Shown: piece after piece, positions 1 through 8,903 of the stretch
How the letters are laid out: every line of letters begins with the position of its first letter
How positions within the stretch are numbered: the stretch's first letter is position 1
Source: Paraburkholderia sp.
GTDB lineage: Bacteria; Pseudomonadota; Gammaproteobacteria; Burkholderiales; Burkholderiaceae
Assembly (NCBI RefSeq): GCF_024281035.1
Contig: NZ_JAMXLH010000012.1
Location: 1-64,000 of the forward strand
Reading direction: 5' to 3'
Length of the DNA stretch: 64,000 nucleotides
Program-made: the position numbers and the translations under genes
Notes under the pieces: generated by a model
What the model was told of the DNA's origin: nothing
The model's database searches: none
Seen by the model: the letters and a program-made list of their open reading frames with translations, nothing else

Positions 1-126
1 GGCAGCGCGAATGCGGGTCCGAAGGTTGCGGGCAGCAGTCCTCCGCCATTGCCGCCCGCAGCGCTCGCTGCCGCGAAGCGCGCGGCTATCGAGTTGCCGC
101 ACGGTGCGGTGCCGGAGGTGGAATGA
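1..126 (+). CDS. C-terminal end of an unidentified protein (partial at window start)
   Basis: From base 1 the first frame is open for 41 codons and ends in TGA at 124-126. The peptide is rich in alanine and proline and ends in the residues PHGAVPEVE. It converges with the minus-strand gene that ends at 200. Codon positions are GC-rich in the third base, as in the neighbours, so it is probably the tail of a real gene lying to the left. Nothing in the short tail allows a family assignment. Confidence 0.4.
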   Translation, partial: GSANAGPKVAGSSPPPLPPAALAAAKRAAIELPHGAVPEVE

Positions 127-199
127 AGCCCGGATTCCGCACTTCCAGATCGAGGGCATGGACATCGGGATTTCGCTCGCGTCGCAGATGCCAAAGGCT

Positions 200-688
200 T
201 TACATCGACCAGATAAACGCTTCGTGGATGTGCGCCGCCGCACCGATCTCGACGGTGCGCCGTTCCGTCTTGCCGTCGTGGCTGGCGGTCACGACATAGC
301 GGCCATGAGGGATCGAGACGAGCATGAACGGGCCGCGCGTCGTCGTGGTCACGAGCGCATTGCCATGTGTATCGGCGATCGTCACGGGTACGTTGGCGAG
401 GTATTCGTTGCCGTTCGAAGCGGTGTGGCGCGCGAATTCGAGCGAGAGCGGGTAGCGCGGCATGGCGTCCTTGAACGCCGCCGACTGGTCGCTGCCGATG
501 CCGCCGGACAGATACGCGACATCGCCCGCGTGCTGCACGGGCGGCAGCACCGAGGCTGCATCTGTTGCCTGCGCCGTGTGCGCAGCGCCGCCGTTCGCGC
601 CCCACGCTGCAGGCGTACCGGCAACGACCGCGACCACGGCTGCGAGCGCGAGTGCCGCGCCGATCCACGGGGTCGAGCGTGCTTTCAT
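200..688 (-). CDS. Secreted carboxypeptidase-regulatory-like (CarboxypepD_reg) domain protein
   Basis: The 162-residue product begins with a clear signal peptide (MKARS, then a long Ala/Val core ending at about residue 30 in WGANG), so it should be exported to the periplasm. Its C-terminal half reads as a small beta-sandwich of the carboxypeptidase regulatory-like type (VPVTIADTHGNALVTTTTRGPFMLVSIPHGRYVVTA pattern, about residues 100-150). Such domains often bind partners or mark surface proteins, but no specific role can be read here. I chose the ATG at 688 because a GGAGGTG ribosome site lies 6 bases upstream; the frame continues further upstream without another good site. It is a single gene, convergent with the partial gene before it. 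Confidence 0.75.
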   Translation of the reverse strand: MKARSTPWIGAALALAAVVAVVAGTPAAWGANGGAAHTAQATDAASVLPPVQHAGDVAYLSGGIGSDQSAAFKDAMPRYPLSLEFARHTASNGNEYLANVPVTIADTHGNALVTTTTRGPFMLVSIPHGRYVVTASHDGKTERRTVEIGAAAHIHEAFIWSM

Positions 689-870
689 ATTCACCTCCAT
701 TGACTGGTCCGTCGAATCCCGGCGCTTGAATGACGCATACGCGACGCGCGACATGTGTCGCCGGGCACGAGCGGCCCCTGCCGCCGCCGTGTGCGGGCGA
801 GGCGGGCCGGACGAATCGAGCGTAGGGCGGGTGACTTAAAAGTCCCTTAAAACAGGCCCTGTTTGCGCGC
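689..870. other. Gene-free stretch between the secreted protein and the lldP terminator
   Basis: This region presumably holds the promoter of the minus-strand gene ending at 200. I see no convincing small gene or RNA in it. Confidence 0.4.
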
Positions 871-911
871 AAAGAAAAAGGCCGCCGCCCGCGGTGAGCG
901 GGCGGCGGCCT
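871..911 (-). terminator. Intrinsic terminator of the lut-lldP operon
   Basis: A 14-bp perfect GC stem (879-892 pairing with 898-911, loop of 5) is followed on the minus strand by CTTTTTCTTT. It lies 91 bases after the lldP stop codon, so it closes the lactate operon. Confidence 0.85.
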
Positions 912-1001
912 AATGCCTGATAGGCAATTGCGCGGTGAAAGCAGGGTAAAACCACGGCGAAAGCGCGACTGCGCTCCCGCCGGTTTTTCTGTTACGCGGT
1001 A

Positions 1002-2705
1002 TTACTGCGGAATCATGCCGGTCAGCACATACGCCTGAATCATCGTGACGATGCCGACGATCGTTGCGAAGAACAGGCTGTGGCGCAAGGTGAAGCGGAA
1101 CAGCGACGATTCCTTGCCGACGAGGCCGGTCGCCGCGCAGGCGACGGCGATCGACTGCGGCGAGATCATCTTGCCGCTCACGCCGCCCGAGGTGTTCGCC
1201 GCGACGAGCAGCGTGTTCGACACGCCGATCTGGTGCGCGGTGGTGTTCTGCAGCGAGCAGAACAGCGCGTTCGACGACGTGTCCGAACCGGTCAGGAACA
1301 CGCCCATCCAGCCGAGGAACGGCGAGAAGAACGGGAACGCGGCGCCGGTTCCGGCGAGCGCGAGCGCGAGCGTCGACGACATGCCCGAGTAGTTCGCGAT
1401 GAACGCGAACGACAGCACGAGACCGATCGAGAGCACAGGGCGGCGCAGTTCGCCGAGCGTTTCGACGAACGCTGCGATGGCGGCGCCCGGCTTCATGCGC
1501 AGCACGATCGTGGAGATGATCGCGGTCAGCAGGATCGCGGTGCCCACGGCGGAGAGCCAGTCGAAGTTGAACACGGCGGCATAGGCGGTCGGCTTCGCGA
1601 CGATCGGCGCGGTGCGCATGACGAGCTTGTCGAGGCCGGGGACGTGGATGCTCAGCACGGTGCCGGCGAGCGCGCCCTTCGCGGCGAACAGCGCCTTGAA
1701 CGGCTTCAGGCTCCAGACGGTGACGACGGCCGTCAGCAGCAGGAACGGCGACCATGCGCGCAGGGTTTGCGCGCCGTTGTACGGCGAAGCCTTGCGGCTC
1801 GACGCAGCCGGGGCGCCATTGCCGCCGCCGAAGCCGCCGAGCGCAGCGGCGCCGCCGCTGACGTTCACGCCCGAAGTCTGCGCTGCGCGCTTCGGCTGCC
1901 ACACCTTGAGGAACGATGCGAGCGCAACGAGGCTCACGAGCGCCGAGGTGATGTCCGGCAGCTCGGGTCCGATGTGATTCGACGTGAAGTACTGCGTCAC
2001 GGCGAAGCTGCCGCCTGCGACGAGCGCTGCGGGCCACGTTTCCTTGAGGCCGCGCTTGCCGTCCATGATGAACACGAGCCAGAACGGCACGAACATCGAG
2101 AGCAGCGGCAGCTGGCGGCCCGCCATCGCGCCGATGAGGAACGGATCGATGCCCGTGACCTGGCCCGCGACGATGATGGGAATGCCCATTGCGCCGAACG
2201 CCACCGGAGCGGTGTTCGCGATGAGGCACAGGCCGGCGGCGTAGAGCGGCTCGAAACCGAGGCCGACGAGCAGCGCCGAGGTGATCGCGACCGGCGCGCC
2301 GAAGCCCGCTGCGCCTTCGAGGAACGCGCCGAACGAGAAGCCGATCAGCAGCATCTGCAGACGCTGGTCGTCGGTGATCGAGAGCACCGATGCACGGATG
2401 ATCTCGAACTGCCCGGTCTTCACGACGATCTTGTAGAGGAACACCGCGGTGATGATGATCCACGCGATCGGCCACAGGCCGTACGCGAAGCCGAAGCCCG
2501 CGGCGGCGAGCGCCTGTTGCACGGGCATGCCGTACGCGAAGATGGCGACGCACAATGCGAGCACGAGCGTGATCGCGGCGGCGACGTGGCCCTTCAGGCG
2601 CAATACCGCAAGCGCGAGGAAGAAGAACAGGATCGGGATGGCGGCCACGAGCGTGGACAGCCACAGACTGCCGAGCGGGGTGTAGGTCTGGTACCAGGGT
2701 TGCAC
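1002..2705 (-). CDS. lldP: L-lactate permease
   Basis: This is a 567-residue inner-membrane transporter of the LctP/LldP family, which imports L-lactate (and glycolate) with protons. The N-terminus [14 protein letters not shown] and the segments [20 protein letters not shown] and [11 protein letters not shown] are family signatures, and about 12 or more hydrophobic helices are spread over the length. Family members are usually near 550 residues, so it is full length. I chose the GTG at 2705: a GGAGGA site sits 7 bases before it and the protein then starts as the family does; the upstream in-frame ATG would add 29 unlikely residues. It is the last gene of the lutA-lutC-lutB-lldP operon, 105 bases after lutB. 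A 40-residue glycine/serine-rich insert lies in the cytoplasmic loop around residue 300. Confidence 0.93.
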   Translation of the reverse strand: MQPWYQTYTPLGSLWLSTLVAAIPILFFFLALAVLRLKGHVAAAITLVLALCVAIFAYGMPVQQALAAAGFGFAYGLWPIAWIIITAVFLYKIVVKTGQFEIIRASVLSITDDQRLQMLLIGFSFGAFLEGAAGFGAPVAITSALLVGLGFEPLYAAGLCLIANTAPVAFGAMGIPIIVAGQVTGIDPFLIGAMAGRQLPLLSMFVPFWLVFIMDGKRGLKETWPAALVAGGSFAVTQYFTSNHIGPELPDITSALVSLVALASFLKVWQPKRAAQTSGVNVSGGAAALGGFGGGNGAPAASSRKASPYNGAQTLRAWSPFLLLTAVVTVWSLKPFKALFAAKGALAGTVLSIHVPGLDKLVMRTAPIVAKPTAYAAVFNFDWLSAVGTAILLTAIISTIVLRMKPGAAIAAFVETLGELRRPVLSIGLVLSFAFIANYSGMSSTLALALAGTGAAFPFFSPFLGWMGVFLTGSDTSSNALFCSLQNTTAHQIGVSNTLLVAANTSGGVSGKMISPQSIAVACAATGLVGKESSLFRFTLRHSLFFATIVGIVTMIQAYVLTGMIPQ

Positions 2706-2810
2706 TTCGGTCTCCTCCGAGGATGCGGGTCGAAATTCTCTGCCTTCTCTGCCGACACGTTGGCCGCGCGAGCCGGATCGCCCGCGCGCCACGTGGTCTC
2801 TTTTTTGCCG

Positions 2811-4289
2811 TTATTCCGGCTGTTTGCGATCGCGCAGCATGTCGTGCAGGCTGCGCGGTGCGGGGGTGAGCGGTGTGCGGTGCTGCGTCCAGCCCATTTG
2901 CTGCGTCGGGGTGAATGCACGCAGTCGCGTCGCGGCCCAGCGCAGCGCGCGGTAGGCGCGCGGATGCGCGAACGCGCCGCTCCAGAAGCGCCAGACGAAC
3001 TGCTCGCGCTTGTTGTGTTTTGCGCCCTGGCCGCGCAGCGGATGCTCGACGACTTCGTCGGGCGCGCGATTCGCTTCGGTGCGCAGGCGCACGAGCAGGT
3101 CGGGAATCGGAATGCGCACCGGGCAGACTTCGCCGCATGCGCCGCACAGGCTCGACGCGCTCGGCAGATCCGCCGTGGCCTCGAGGCCGAGCAGGTGCGG
3201 CGAGATGATCTTGCCGATCGGCCCCGGATAGGTGGTGCCGTACGCGTGCCCGCCGATGCGCGTGTAGACCGGGCAGTGATTCATGCAGGCGCCGCAGCGA
3301 ATGCACTGCAGCGTCGCGCGCAACTGCTCGTCGGCATAGGCCTGGCTGCGGCCGTTGTCGAGCAGCACCAGGTGCACTTCGCGCGGACCGTCCTTCTCGC
3401 CTTCGCGGCGCGGGCTGCTGATCAGGTTGAAGTACGTCGTGATCGGCTGGCCCGTTGCCGAGCGCGTGAGCAGGCTCGACAGCGGCACGATGTGCTCCAG
3501 CTTCGCGACGACCTTCTCCATGCCCATGATCGCGATGTGCACGTCGGGCACGGTGGTCGAGAGACGGCCATTGCCCTCGTTCTCGACGAGCCAGAGCGTG
3601 CCCGTATCGGCGGCGGCGAAGTTCACGCCGGACATGCCGATGTCCGCATAGGCGAAGGCGCGGCGCAGCGCGCGGCGACCCGTCTGGATCAGTTCGTCCA
3701 CATCCTCGGTGTAGGCCGTGTTGGGGATGTGCTCCTCGAACAGATGCCCGATGTCGCCCTTCGTCTTGTGGATCGCGGGCATGACGATATGCGAGGGCTT
3801 CTCGCCCGCGAGCTGGACGATGTACTCGCCCATGTCCGACTCGATGCACGCGATGCCGCGTTCGCCGAGGTAGTGATTGAGCTCGATCTCTTCGCTCGCC
3901 ATCGACTTGCCCTTGATGACGCGCGTCGCGGCGTGCTTTTGCGCAATGCTGTGGACGATGCTGTTCGCTTCGTCGGCGGTCTCGGCCCAATGCACCTGGA
4001 TGCCGTTCTTGCGCAGGTTCGTTTCGAGTTGTTCGAGCAGCTCGGGCAGGCGCTTGAGCGCGTGCTGGCGCACCGCTTCGCCGATGTCGCGCAGCGCTTC
4101 GAGTTCGTCGGAATCGGGAAACTGCGCGGCGCGCTTGCCTTGCAGGAAGTCCATCGCGCCGCGGAAGCTCTTGCGCAGCTGCGGATCGTCGAGCGCCGCG
4201 CGGGCGCGCTCGCGAAATTCAGCCGTGGGAACGAAATGCAGCGTCTTCTGCTCGTCCGTGCCGCCTTGTGCGTGCGTTTGCGTGCTCAC
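2811..4289 (-). CDS. lutB: Lactate utilisation iron-sulfur protein LutB
   Basis: The 492-residue product is LutB (LldF/YkgF family), the ferredoxin-like subunit of the LutABC complex that oxidises L-lactate to pyruvate in the cytoplasm and passes electrons to the respiratory chain. The N-terminal LUD domain carries the RVIKGKSMASEEI stretch typical of the family. Two cysteine clusters for 4Fe-4S centres are visible: CIRCGACMNHCP at about residue 326 and CGACGEVCP at about residue 380. The start is a GTG that overlaps the lutC stop (GTGA), with a GGAG site upstream, so translation is coupled to lutC. Length fits the family. Confidence 0.93.
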   Translation of the reverse strand: MSTQTHAQGGTDEQKTLHFVPTAEFRERARAALDDPQLRKSFRGAMDFLQGKRAAQFPDSDELEALRDIGEAVRQHALKRLPELLEQLETNLRKNGIQVHWAETADEANSIVHSIAQKHAATRVIKGKSMASEEIELNHYLGERGIACIESDMGEYIVQLAGEKPSHIVMPAIHKTKGDIGHLFEEHIPNTAYTEDVDELIQTGRRALRRAFAYADIGMSGVNFAAADTGTLWLVENEGNGRLSTTVPDVHIAIMGMEKVVAKLEHIVPLSSLLTRSATGQPITTYFNLISSPRREGEKDGPREVHLVLLDNGRSQAYADEQLRATLQCIRCGACMNHCPVYTRIGGHAYGTTYPGPIGKIISPHLLGLEATADLPSASSLCGACGEVCPVRIPIPDLLVRLRTEANRAPDEVVEHPLRGQGAKHNKREQFVWRFWSGAFAHPRAYRALRWAATRLRAFTPTQQMGWTQHRTPLTPAPRSLHDMLRDRKQPE

Positions 4290-5026
4290 CGGGCGGCTCC
4301 GTTCTCGTGCTTGTTTTGCGGGTTGACAGCCTCGTCATCGGTCACGACGACGACCCACAGCGCGCGCGGCCCGTGGGCGCCGTAAGCGGTGGTCTGCTGA
4401 ATATCGGAAGTCTTCGACGGCCCCGAGATCATCACGAGGTTGGTCGGCATGCCGTCGCGCCAGCGCTCGGCGGCCACCGCCGCGTGCAGGTCCGCGTGCA
4501 GCGTATTCGCGTGAATCAGCGCGATGTGCAGCGGCGGCACGAGCGAGACGGTGCGCGGCGCATTCGCGTCGGGGACGACGATCAGCGTGCCGGTCGCCGC
4601 GAGCCCGGAGCGCGCGACGGTGAAGCCCGCGTCGATCGTCTCGAAGAGTTCGGTTTTCCACGCTTCGATGGGCTGCGCATACGTCAGCGCCTCGACGGCT
4701 TCGGGCAGCGCGCCGGCGAGCGCGGCGCCTTCGGCGCAGGACGTGTCGAGCACGAGGCGGCGCACGCCCGCTTCGGCGAGACGGCGCGCCATTTCGGCGG
4801 GCCATGCGTCGGCGCTGAAGCAGAACACGTCGGCGTGCACCGCTTCGAGCATGCTCTTGAATTGCTGCACGTTTTGCGCGAGCGATGCGTGCACGCGGCG
4901 CTGCGTGTAATGTGCGTCGATGTGTTCGTCGAGCGCATCGACTGCCCCGACGTTCGCAGCGGCGGGTGCGCAGGTGCGCAGCCGCTCGAAGATGCGCGCG
5001 CGGGCGCCCTGGGAATGCTCGTTCAT
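4286..5026 (-). CDS. lutC: Lactate utilisation protein LutC
   Basis: The product of 246 residues is the LUD-domain protein LutC (YkgG family), third subunit of the LutABC lactate oxidation complex. The C-terminal part shows the expected pattern: the VARSGLAATGTLIV segment, the LVPPLHIALI segment, and the MISGPSKTSDIQ motif near residue 205. Its start codon overlaps the lutA stop (ATGA) and its stop overlaps the lutB GTG, so the three subunits are tightly coupled. Gene order A-C-B is common in Burkholderia relatives. The open frame extends far upstream of 5026, but that part is the shadow of lutA on another frame. Confidence 0.9.
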   Translation of the reverse strand: MNEHSQGARARIFERLRTCAPAAANVGAVDALDEHIDAHYTQRRVHASLAQNVQQFKSMLEAVHADVFCFSADAWPAEMARRLAEAGVRRLVLDTSCAEGAALAGALPEAVEALTYAQPIEAWKTELFETIDAGFTVARSGLAATGTLIVVPDANAPRTVSLVPPLHIALIHANTLHADLHAAVAAERWRDGMPTNLVMISGPSKTSDIQQTTAYGAHGPRALWVVVVTDDEAVNPQNKHENGAAR

Positions 5027-5811
5027 GCCTTGTCTCCACCCGTGCGGCGCCACAGGAACGACGCCATGTGCTCGACGGCGAGCGGCGCGCCCTGGTGCTC
5101 GGCGGCGTGGCCGATGTTCAGCATGCAGCCGCAGTCGGCGGTCACGAGGCGGTCGCACCCGGTCGCGACCGCGGAGGCGAGCTTGTCGGCGACCATCGCG
5201 CCGGAGATATCGGGGTGCTTCAGCGAGAATGTGCCGCCGAAGCCGCAGCATTCGGACTCGCGTTCGTGCTCGACGCGCGTGATGCCGGGCAGCGCGTCGA
5301 CGGCTTCGACGCCGTGCTCGCGCGTGCCCATCTCGCGCCGTGCGCCGCACGAGGTGTGCAGGACGATGCTCTCCCCGGTGCTTGCCGTGGCGGCGCCCAT
5401 TGCGCCGAGATCGATCTTCAGGACGCGCACGAGAAACTCGGTGAGTTCGTAGATGCGTTCGGACAGTTCGGCGGCCTTCGCGGCGGCTTCGGGGTCTTCT
5501 TCGAACAGCGCCGGCCAGTGGTGCCGCATCATGCCCGCGCACGAACCGGAAGGCACGACGACGGGCCAGGGCTGGTCGAACAGGCCGAGCTGCGCGCGTG
5601 CCACCTCTTGCGCCTGGCGCGGGTTGCCGCTCGACCAGGCGGGCTGGCCGCAGCAGCTCTGGCTGCGCGGGAAGTGGACGGTAATGCCTTCGCGTTCGAG
5701 CAGCTTGACTGCGTCGAGGCCGGCCTGCGGAACGAACAGATCGACGAGGCAGGTTGCGAACAGATATACGTCGGTGGGGCGCTTGCCCGTGGGATATTGC
5801 CGAGGCTTCAT
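5023..5811 (-). CDS. lutA: Lactate utilisation protein LutA, cysteine-rich (CCG) domains
   Basis: The 262-residue product belongs to the LutA/YkgE family with two cysteine-rich CCG domains, as in heterodisulfide reductase and GlpC-like proteins. The motifs SCCGQP (about residue 52) and ECCGFGGTFS (about residue 185) and further cysteines (SCAGM, TSCGA, DCGCM) are all present. It is the first gene of the L-lactate operon. I chose ATG 5811, because GGAGAC lies just upstream and the protein then starts MKPRQYPTGKRPTDVYLFATC; a longer in-frame start at 5973 would run over the operator and into the divergent gene. The promoter must lie between here and 5973. Confidence 0.92.
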   Translation of the reverse strand: MKPRQYPTGKRPTDVYLFATCLVDLFVPQAGLDAVKLLEREGITVHFPRSQSCCGQPAWSSGNPRQAQEVARAQLGLFDQPWPVVVPSGSCAGMMRHHWPALFEEDPEAAAKAAELSERIYELTEFLVRVLKIDLGAMGAATASTGESIVLHTSCGARREMGTREHGVEAVDALPGITRVEHERESECCGFGGTFSLKHPDISGAMVADKLASAVATGCDRLVTADCGCMLNIGHAAEHQGAPLAVEHMASFLWRRTGGDKA

Positions 5812-5900
5812 GTCTCCGATTCCATCCGTTATTGGCGTCGCGAGCGAGGGCGAAGCCGTCTTTGGGCGCATAATTCCCGATTTGAGCGTTTGGCACAAAT

Positions 5901-5911
5901 TGGTTGGACCA
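5901..5911. promoter_or_regulatory. FadR/LldR-type operator between lutA and the GntR regulator
   Basis: The 11 bases TGGTTGGACCA form an inverted repeat (TGGT-3-ACCA). This is the core pattern bound by FadR-subfamily GntR regulators, including LldR. It sits 90 bases before the lutA start and 62 before the regulator start, the right place to control both. The assignment to this regulator is inferred from position. Confidence 0.65.
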
Positions 5912-5972
5912 GCTGCCGCACGATGTTGGCGAAGGCGGATGGCGAAGCCACGACGAGACCGGGGACGAGGCA

Positions 5973-6914
5973 ATGGGGGACAGAGGCAGGGCGCGCGGGC
6001 GCGTCGAGGCCGTGATGCGGCAGATGGAGACGGCGCTGCTCGACGGCAGCTGGCGCGCGGGCACGAAGCTGCCTGCCGAGCGGGTGCTGGCCGAGCGCTA
6101 CGACGTCGCGCGCAACACGGTGCGCGAGGCGATCCAGCGGCTCGCGGCGCGCGGCCTCGTGCAGAGCCGGCCCGGCGCGGGCGTGTTCGTGACCGACCAG
6201 TTGCGCACGGGCTTTGCGTCGCCGTGGGGGCAACTGGTGGCCGACCATCCGGCGCTGCGCGACGACATCCTCGAATTTCGCCGCGTGCTGGAAGGCGCGA
6301 CGGCCTATTTCGCGGCGCTGCGCGCGAGCGACGAGGATCTCGCGCGTATCCGCTCGCTGATGGACGCCCTTGAGCACGCGCACCTGGTAGGCGACAAGAT
6401 CGGAGAAGCCGACGCGGACGCGAAACTGCACGAGGTGATCGCGCAGGCCTCGCACAATGCGATGTTCCTGCATCTGCACACGAGCGTGGTGGGCATGCTG
6501 CGCGAGCACATCACGATGAACGGGACGGGGCTGCGCGAGCTGGCCGAGGGGGCAGCCGTTCTGCTGCTGGAGCAACACCGTACGGTGTGCGACGCGATTC
6601 TCTCGCGGCGTCCCGAGGAGGCGCGCACGGCGATGCAGACGCATATCGACTTCGTGCGCGCACGTGTTGGAGAGGACCCCGACGCACCCGGAGGTGGTTG
6701 GACCACGGTGCCCTGGAGCCCGTCGGTGCCGGCGACCGTGACGAAGGCTGAAGGGGCAAAGACGGTCGGGGCGAAGACGGTCGGGGTAAACGCTGCCGGG
6801 GAGAAGGCTGCTGTGGCAAAGGCGGCGGGCGATGGCACCGCGGCTGCCCCGCGTGCCCGCAGTGGCCGCCGCCGCACGGCCAGGGCGCCCGGCGCCGCTT
6901 CGAGCGATAGCTGA
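5973..6914 (+). CDS. GntR-family (FadR subfamily, FCD domain) regulator of L-lactate utilisation
   Basis: The 313-residue protein has a winged-helix GntR domain at about residues 8-75 (LPAERVLAERYDVARNTVREAIQRL) and an FCD effector domain at about 85-230 with its conserved histidines. It faces the lut operon across a TGGT/ACCA operator, so it most likely senses L-lactate and represses lut in its absence, as LldR does. I chose the ATG at 5973, preceded by GACGAGG; an earlier ATG at 5904 would lie inside the operator. The last 80 residues are unusual: a low-complexity tail rich in Lys, Ala, Val and Gly with repeated AKTVG units and a basic end (RSGRRRTAR), which resembles nucleoid-protein tails and is not part of the normal family length (about 240-260). 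Confidence 0.88.
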   Translation: MGDRGRARGRVEAVMRQMETALLDGSWRAGTKLPAERVLAERYDVARNTVREAIQRLAARGLVQSRPGAGVFVTDQLRTGFASPWGQLVADHPALRDDILEFRRVLEGATAYFAALRASDEDLARIRSLMDALEHAHLVGDKIGEADADAKLHEVIAQASHNAMFLHLHTSVVGMLREHITMNGTGLRELAEGAAVLLLEQHRTVCDAILSRRPEEARTAMQTHIDFVRARVGEDPDAPGGGWTTVPWSPSVPATVTKAEGAKTVGAKTVGVNAAGEKAAVAKAAGDGTAAAPRARSGRRRTARAPGAASSDS

Positions 6915-7063
6915 GGCACGCGCCGAGCCACCCGCTGAACCACGCGCCGAACGTCCGAGCCTTGCGCGAGGCGGCGCCAGGGCGGCGAGCCGCCAAAGGC
7001 TGCTAAAGTCGGCGCGATGAACACCAACGCCCCTCGGGGCGAAGCGATCAGGGAGAACCCGGA

Positions 7064-7441
7064 ATGGACGAGGTGGCCGCGCGAATCGAAACGTTGAGCG
7101 CCGTGACGCTGACCGTCAGCGAAATCGGGCGCTCGGTGCGCTTTTACGAATCGCTCGGCTTCCGGCAGCGGCCTGGGCACACCGTCGCGGGTTTCGCGTC
7201 GTTCGTGCTGGGCGGCGGCGCGACGAGCTACCTGAACCTGCTGGAAGGCCAGCCCGGCGCCGTGGAAGGCTGGGGACGCGTGATCGTCTACGTCTCCGAC
7301 GTGGATGCGTTCTACCGCCAGGCGCTGGCCGCGGGCGCGACGCCCGAATTTGAGCCGCAGGACGCGCCGTGGGGCGAGCGCTACTTCCATCTGCGCGACC
7401 CGGACGGGCACGAACTGAGCTTCGCCAAACCGCTCGGATGA
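7064..7441 (+). CDS. VOC-family (glyoxalase/dioxygenase-like) protein
   Basis: This 125-residue single-domain protein shows the vicinal oxygen chelate fold pattern: LSAVTLTVSEIGRSVRFYESLGF at the start, a central VIVYVSDVDAFYRQALAAGA, and the terminal FHLRDPDGHELSFAKP with the metal-ligand glutamate. Members are glyoxalases, dioxygenases or antibiotic-binding proteins; the substrate cannot be read from sequence. A GGGAGA site precedes the ATG. It lies 150 bases after the lactate regulator on the same strand but need not belong to it. Confidence 0.85.
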   Translation: MDEVAARIETLSAVTLTVSEIGRSVRFYESLGFRQRPGHTVAGFASFVLGGGATSYLNLLEGQPGAVEGWGRVIVYVSDVDAFYRQALAAGATPEFEPQDAPWGERYFHLRDPDGHELSFAKPLG

Positions 7442-7621
7442 CGCTGCGCAACGCGCATGTGTGCGTCCCTTCCATGCGCCTGCCGCGCCTGTAATACATA
7501 CGAATGACACCCATTACGCGGATAGTGGCGCGACGCCGTCGCCGCCGCGATCGCCGCGACCGCAGTGATCGCGGTGACAAAAAGGATTGGATTGCCATTC
7601 GATCGCAACAGGAGAATTGCC

Positions 7622-8545
7622 ATGAAAGAACTCGAACACGATCAGGAGGCCGCCGCGCTGTATCGCCGTCGCCGCCTTGACGAGGAGCTGATCGACGCCT
7701 TCGACGAAGAGCTCGAAATGGAAGTCGACGATCGTCTCCAGGAGCGGGGTTTGCATATCACCGACGCGGCGCGCGAGCTGCGCCGCGTCTATTTCCACGA
7801 GCTGATCCGCCTGCAGGGCGAGCTCGTGAAGCTGCAGGACTGGATCGTCAATACGGGCTACCGGCTCGTCGTGATCTTCGAAGGACGCGATGCGGCGGGC
7901 AAGGGCGGCGTCATCAAGCGCATCACGCAGCGTCTGAATCCGCGCATGTGCCGCGTCGCCGCGCTGCCCGCGCCGAACAACCGCGAGCGCACGCAGTGGT
8001 ATTTCCAGCGCTACGTCCAGCATTTGCCCGCAGGCGGCGAGATGGTGCTGTTCGACCGTAGCTGGTACAACCGCGCGGGCGTGGAGCGCGTGATGAACTT
8101 CTGCACCGACGAAGAGTACGAGGAGTTCTTCCGTTCGGTGCCCGAGTTCGAAAAGATGCTCGTGCGAAGCGGTATCCAGATCATCAAGTACTGGTTCTCC
8201 ATTACCGACGAAGAGCAGGAAATCCGCTTCCAGAGCCGCATCGAAGATCCGCTCAAGCAATGGAAGCTGAGCCCGATGGATCTCGAAAGCCGCAGCCGCT
8301 GGGAACAGTACACGCATGTGAAGGAAGTGATGCTTCAGCGCTCGCACATTCCCGAGGCGCCGTGGTGGGTCGTGCAGGGCGTCGACAAGAAGCGCGCGCG
8401 CCTGAACTGCATCAGCCATTTGTTGAGCCAGGTGCCGTATCAGGAGATCGAGCATCCGCAGGTCACGCTGCCTGCCCGCGTCCACCATCCCGACTACATC
8501 CGGCAGCCTGTCGAGCAGACCATGCTCGTGCCGGAAGTCTATTGA
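7622..8545 (+). CDS. ppk2: Polyphosphate kinase 2
   Basis: The 307-residue product is a short single-domain PPK2, which transfers phosphate between polyphosphate and nucleoside di- or monophosphates. Walker A appears as EGRDAAGKGGVIKRI at about residue 88, Walker B as LFDRSWYNRAGVE at about 143, and the lid region follows (RIEDPLKQWKLSPMD). The AGGAGA site 6 bases before ATG 7622 decides the start; an upstream in-frame ATG has no site. The charged N-terminus and the overall length fit class I enzymes, which mainly make GTP or ATP from diphosphates, but the class is an inference. A strong terminator follows at 8581. Confidence 0.92.
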   Translation: MKELEHDQEAAALYRRRRLDEELIDAFDEELEMEVDDRLQERGLHITDAARELRRVYFHELIRLQGELVKLQDWIVNTGYRLVVIFEGRDAAGKGGVIKRITQRLNPRMCRVAALPAPNNRERTQWYFQRYVQHLPAGGEMVLFDRSWYNRAGVERVMNFCTDEEYEEFFRSVPEFEKMLVRSGIQIIKYWFSITDEEQEIRFQSRIEDPLKQWKLSPMDLESRSRWEQYTHVKEVMLQRSHIPEAPWWVVQGVDKKRARLNCISHLLSQVPYQEIEHPQVTLPARVHHPDYIRQPVEQTMLVPEVY

Positions 8546-8580
8546 ACTGAGTCGGCACCCGCTTGAACGTTGCACCCGCG

Positions 8581-8613
8581 CGCCGCGCCCCGTATTGGGC
8601 GCGGCGTTTGTGT
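8581..8613 (+). terminator. Intrinsic terminator after ppk2
   Basis: A 10-bp perfect stem (CGCCGCGCCC at 8581-8590 with its complement at 8597-8606, loop of 6) is followed by TTTGTGTTT. It lies 35 bases after the ppk2 stop. Confidence 0.85.
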
Positions 8614-8903
8614 TTGTAGCCGCGAAACCGGTTATTCGCGGCGCTCAGTAGTGCGAAGGCAGCGGCGTTCGTCGATGCGAACACGCCCGGGAAATTCCAC
8701 GCACCCGGCCAGATCGCCGCGTGATTCGGCGAAAGCCCGTGCGTGTAGATGACGCCCAAAGGAAGGCGGCTGCAACCAGGTGCGCGCGCAACAGTGCGAG
8801 AGCGACGGCGTCGAACCGGCGCAAACGGGCCCGCAGGCCGCGACCTGAAGCGCGGCGGCGTGTGTGTCGCGAACGTCAGGAGTCGAACTTCAGCGCGCCA
8901 ACT
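8614..8903. other. Intergenic stretch without a clear gene
   Basis: The convergent ppk2 and HTH genes leave about 290 bases here. A minus-strand frame around 8640-8759 encodes a protein-like stretch (GVIYTHGLSPNHAAIWPG), perhaps a remnant, but it has no start site or family match that I recognise. Confidence 0.35.

Noticed and set aside
910..3990. A 1026-codon minus-strand frame overlapping lldP and lutB
   Set aside because: It is out of frame with both known proteins, has arginine-rich low-quality content and no ribosome site, so it is a shadow.
1080..4385. A very long open frame (about 1100 codons) on the plus strand opposite lldP and lutB
   Set aside because: It is the antisense shadow of well-recognised minus-strand genes in GC-rich DNA; its translation is rich in Arg, Glu and His without domain content.
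8640..8759. Minus-strand frame encoding GVIYTHGLSPNHAAIWPG
   Set aside because: No ribosome site, no family recognised, and the frame continues through the ppk2 terminator.
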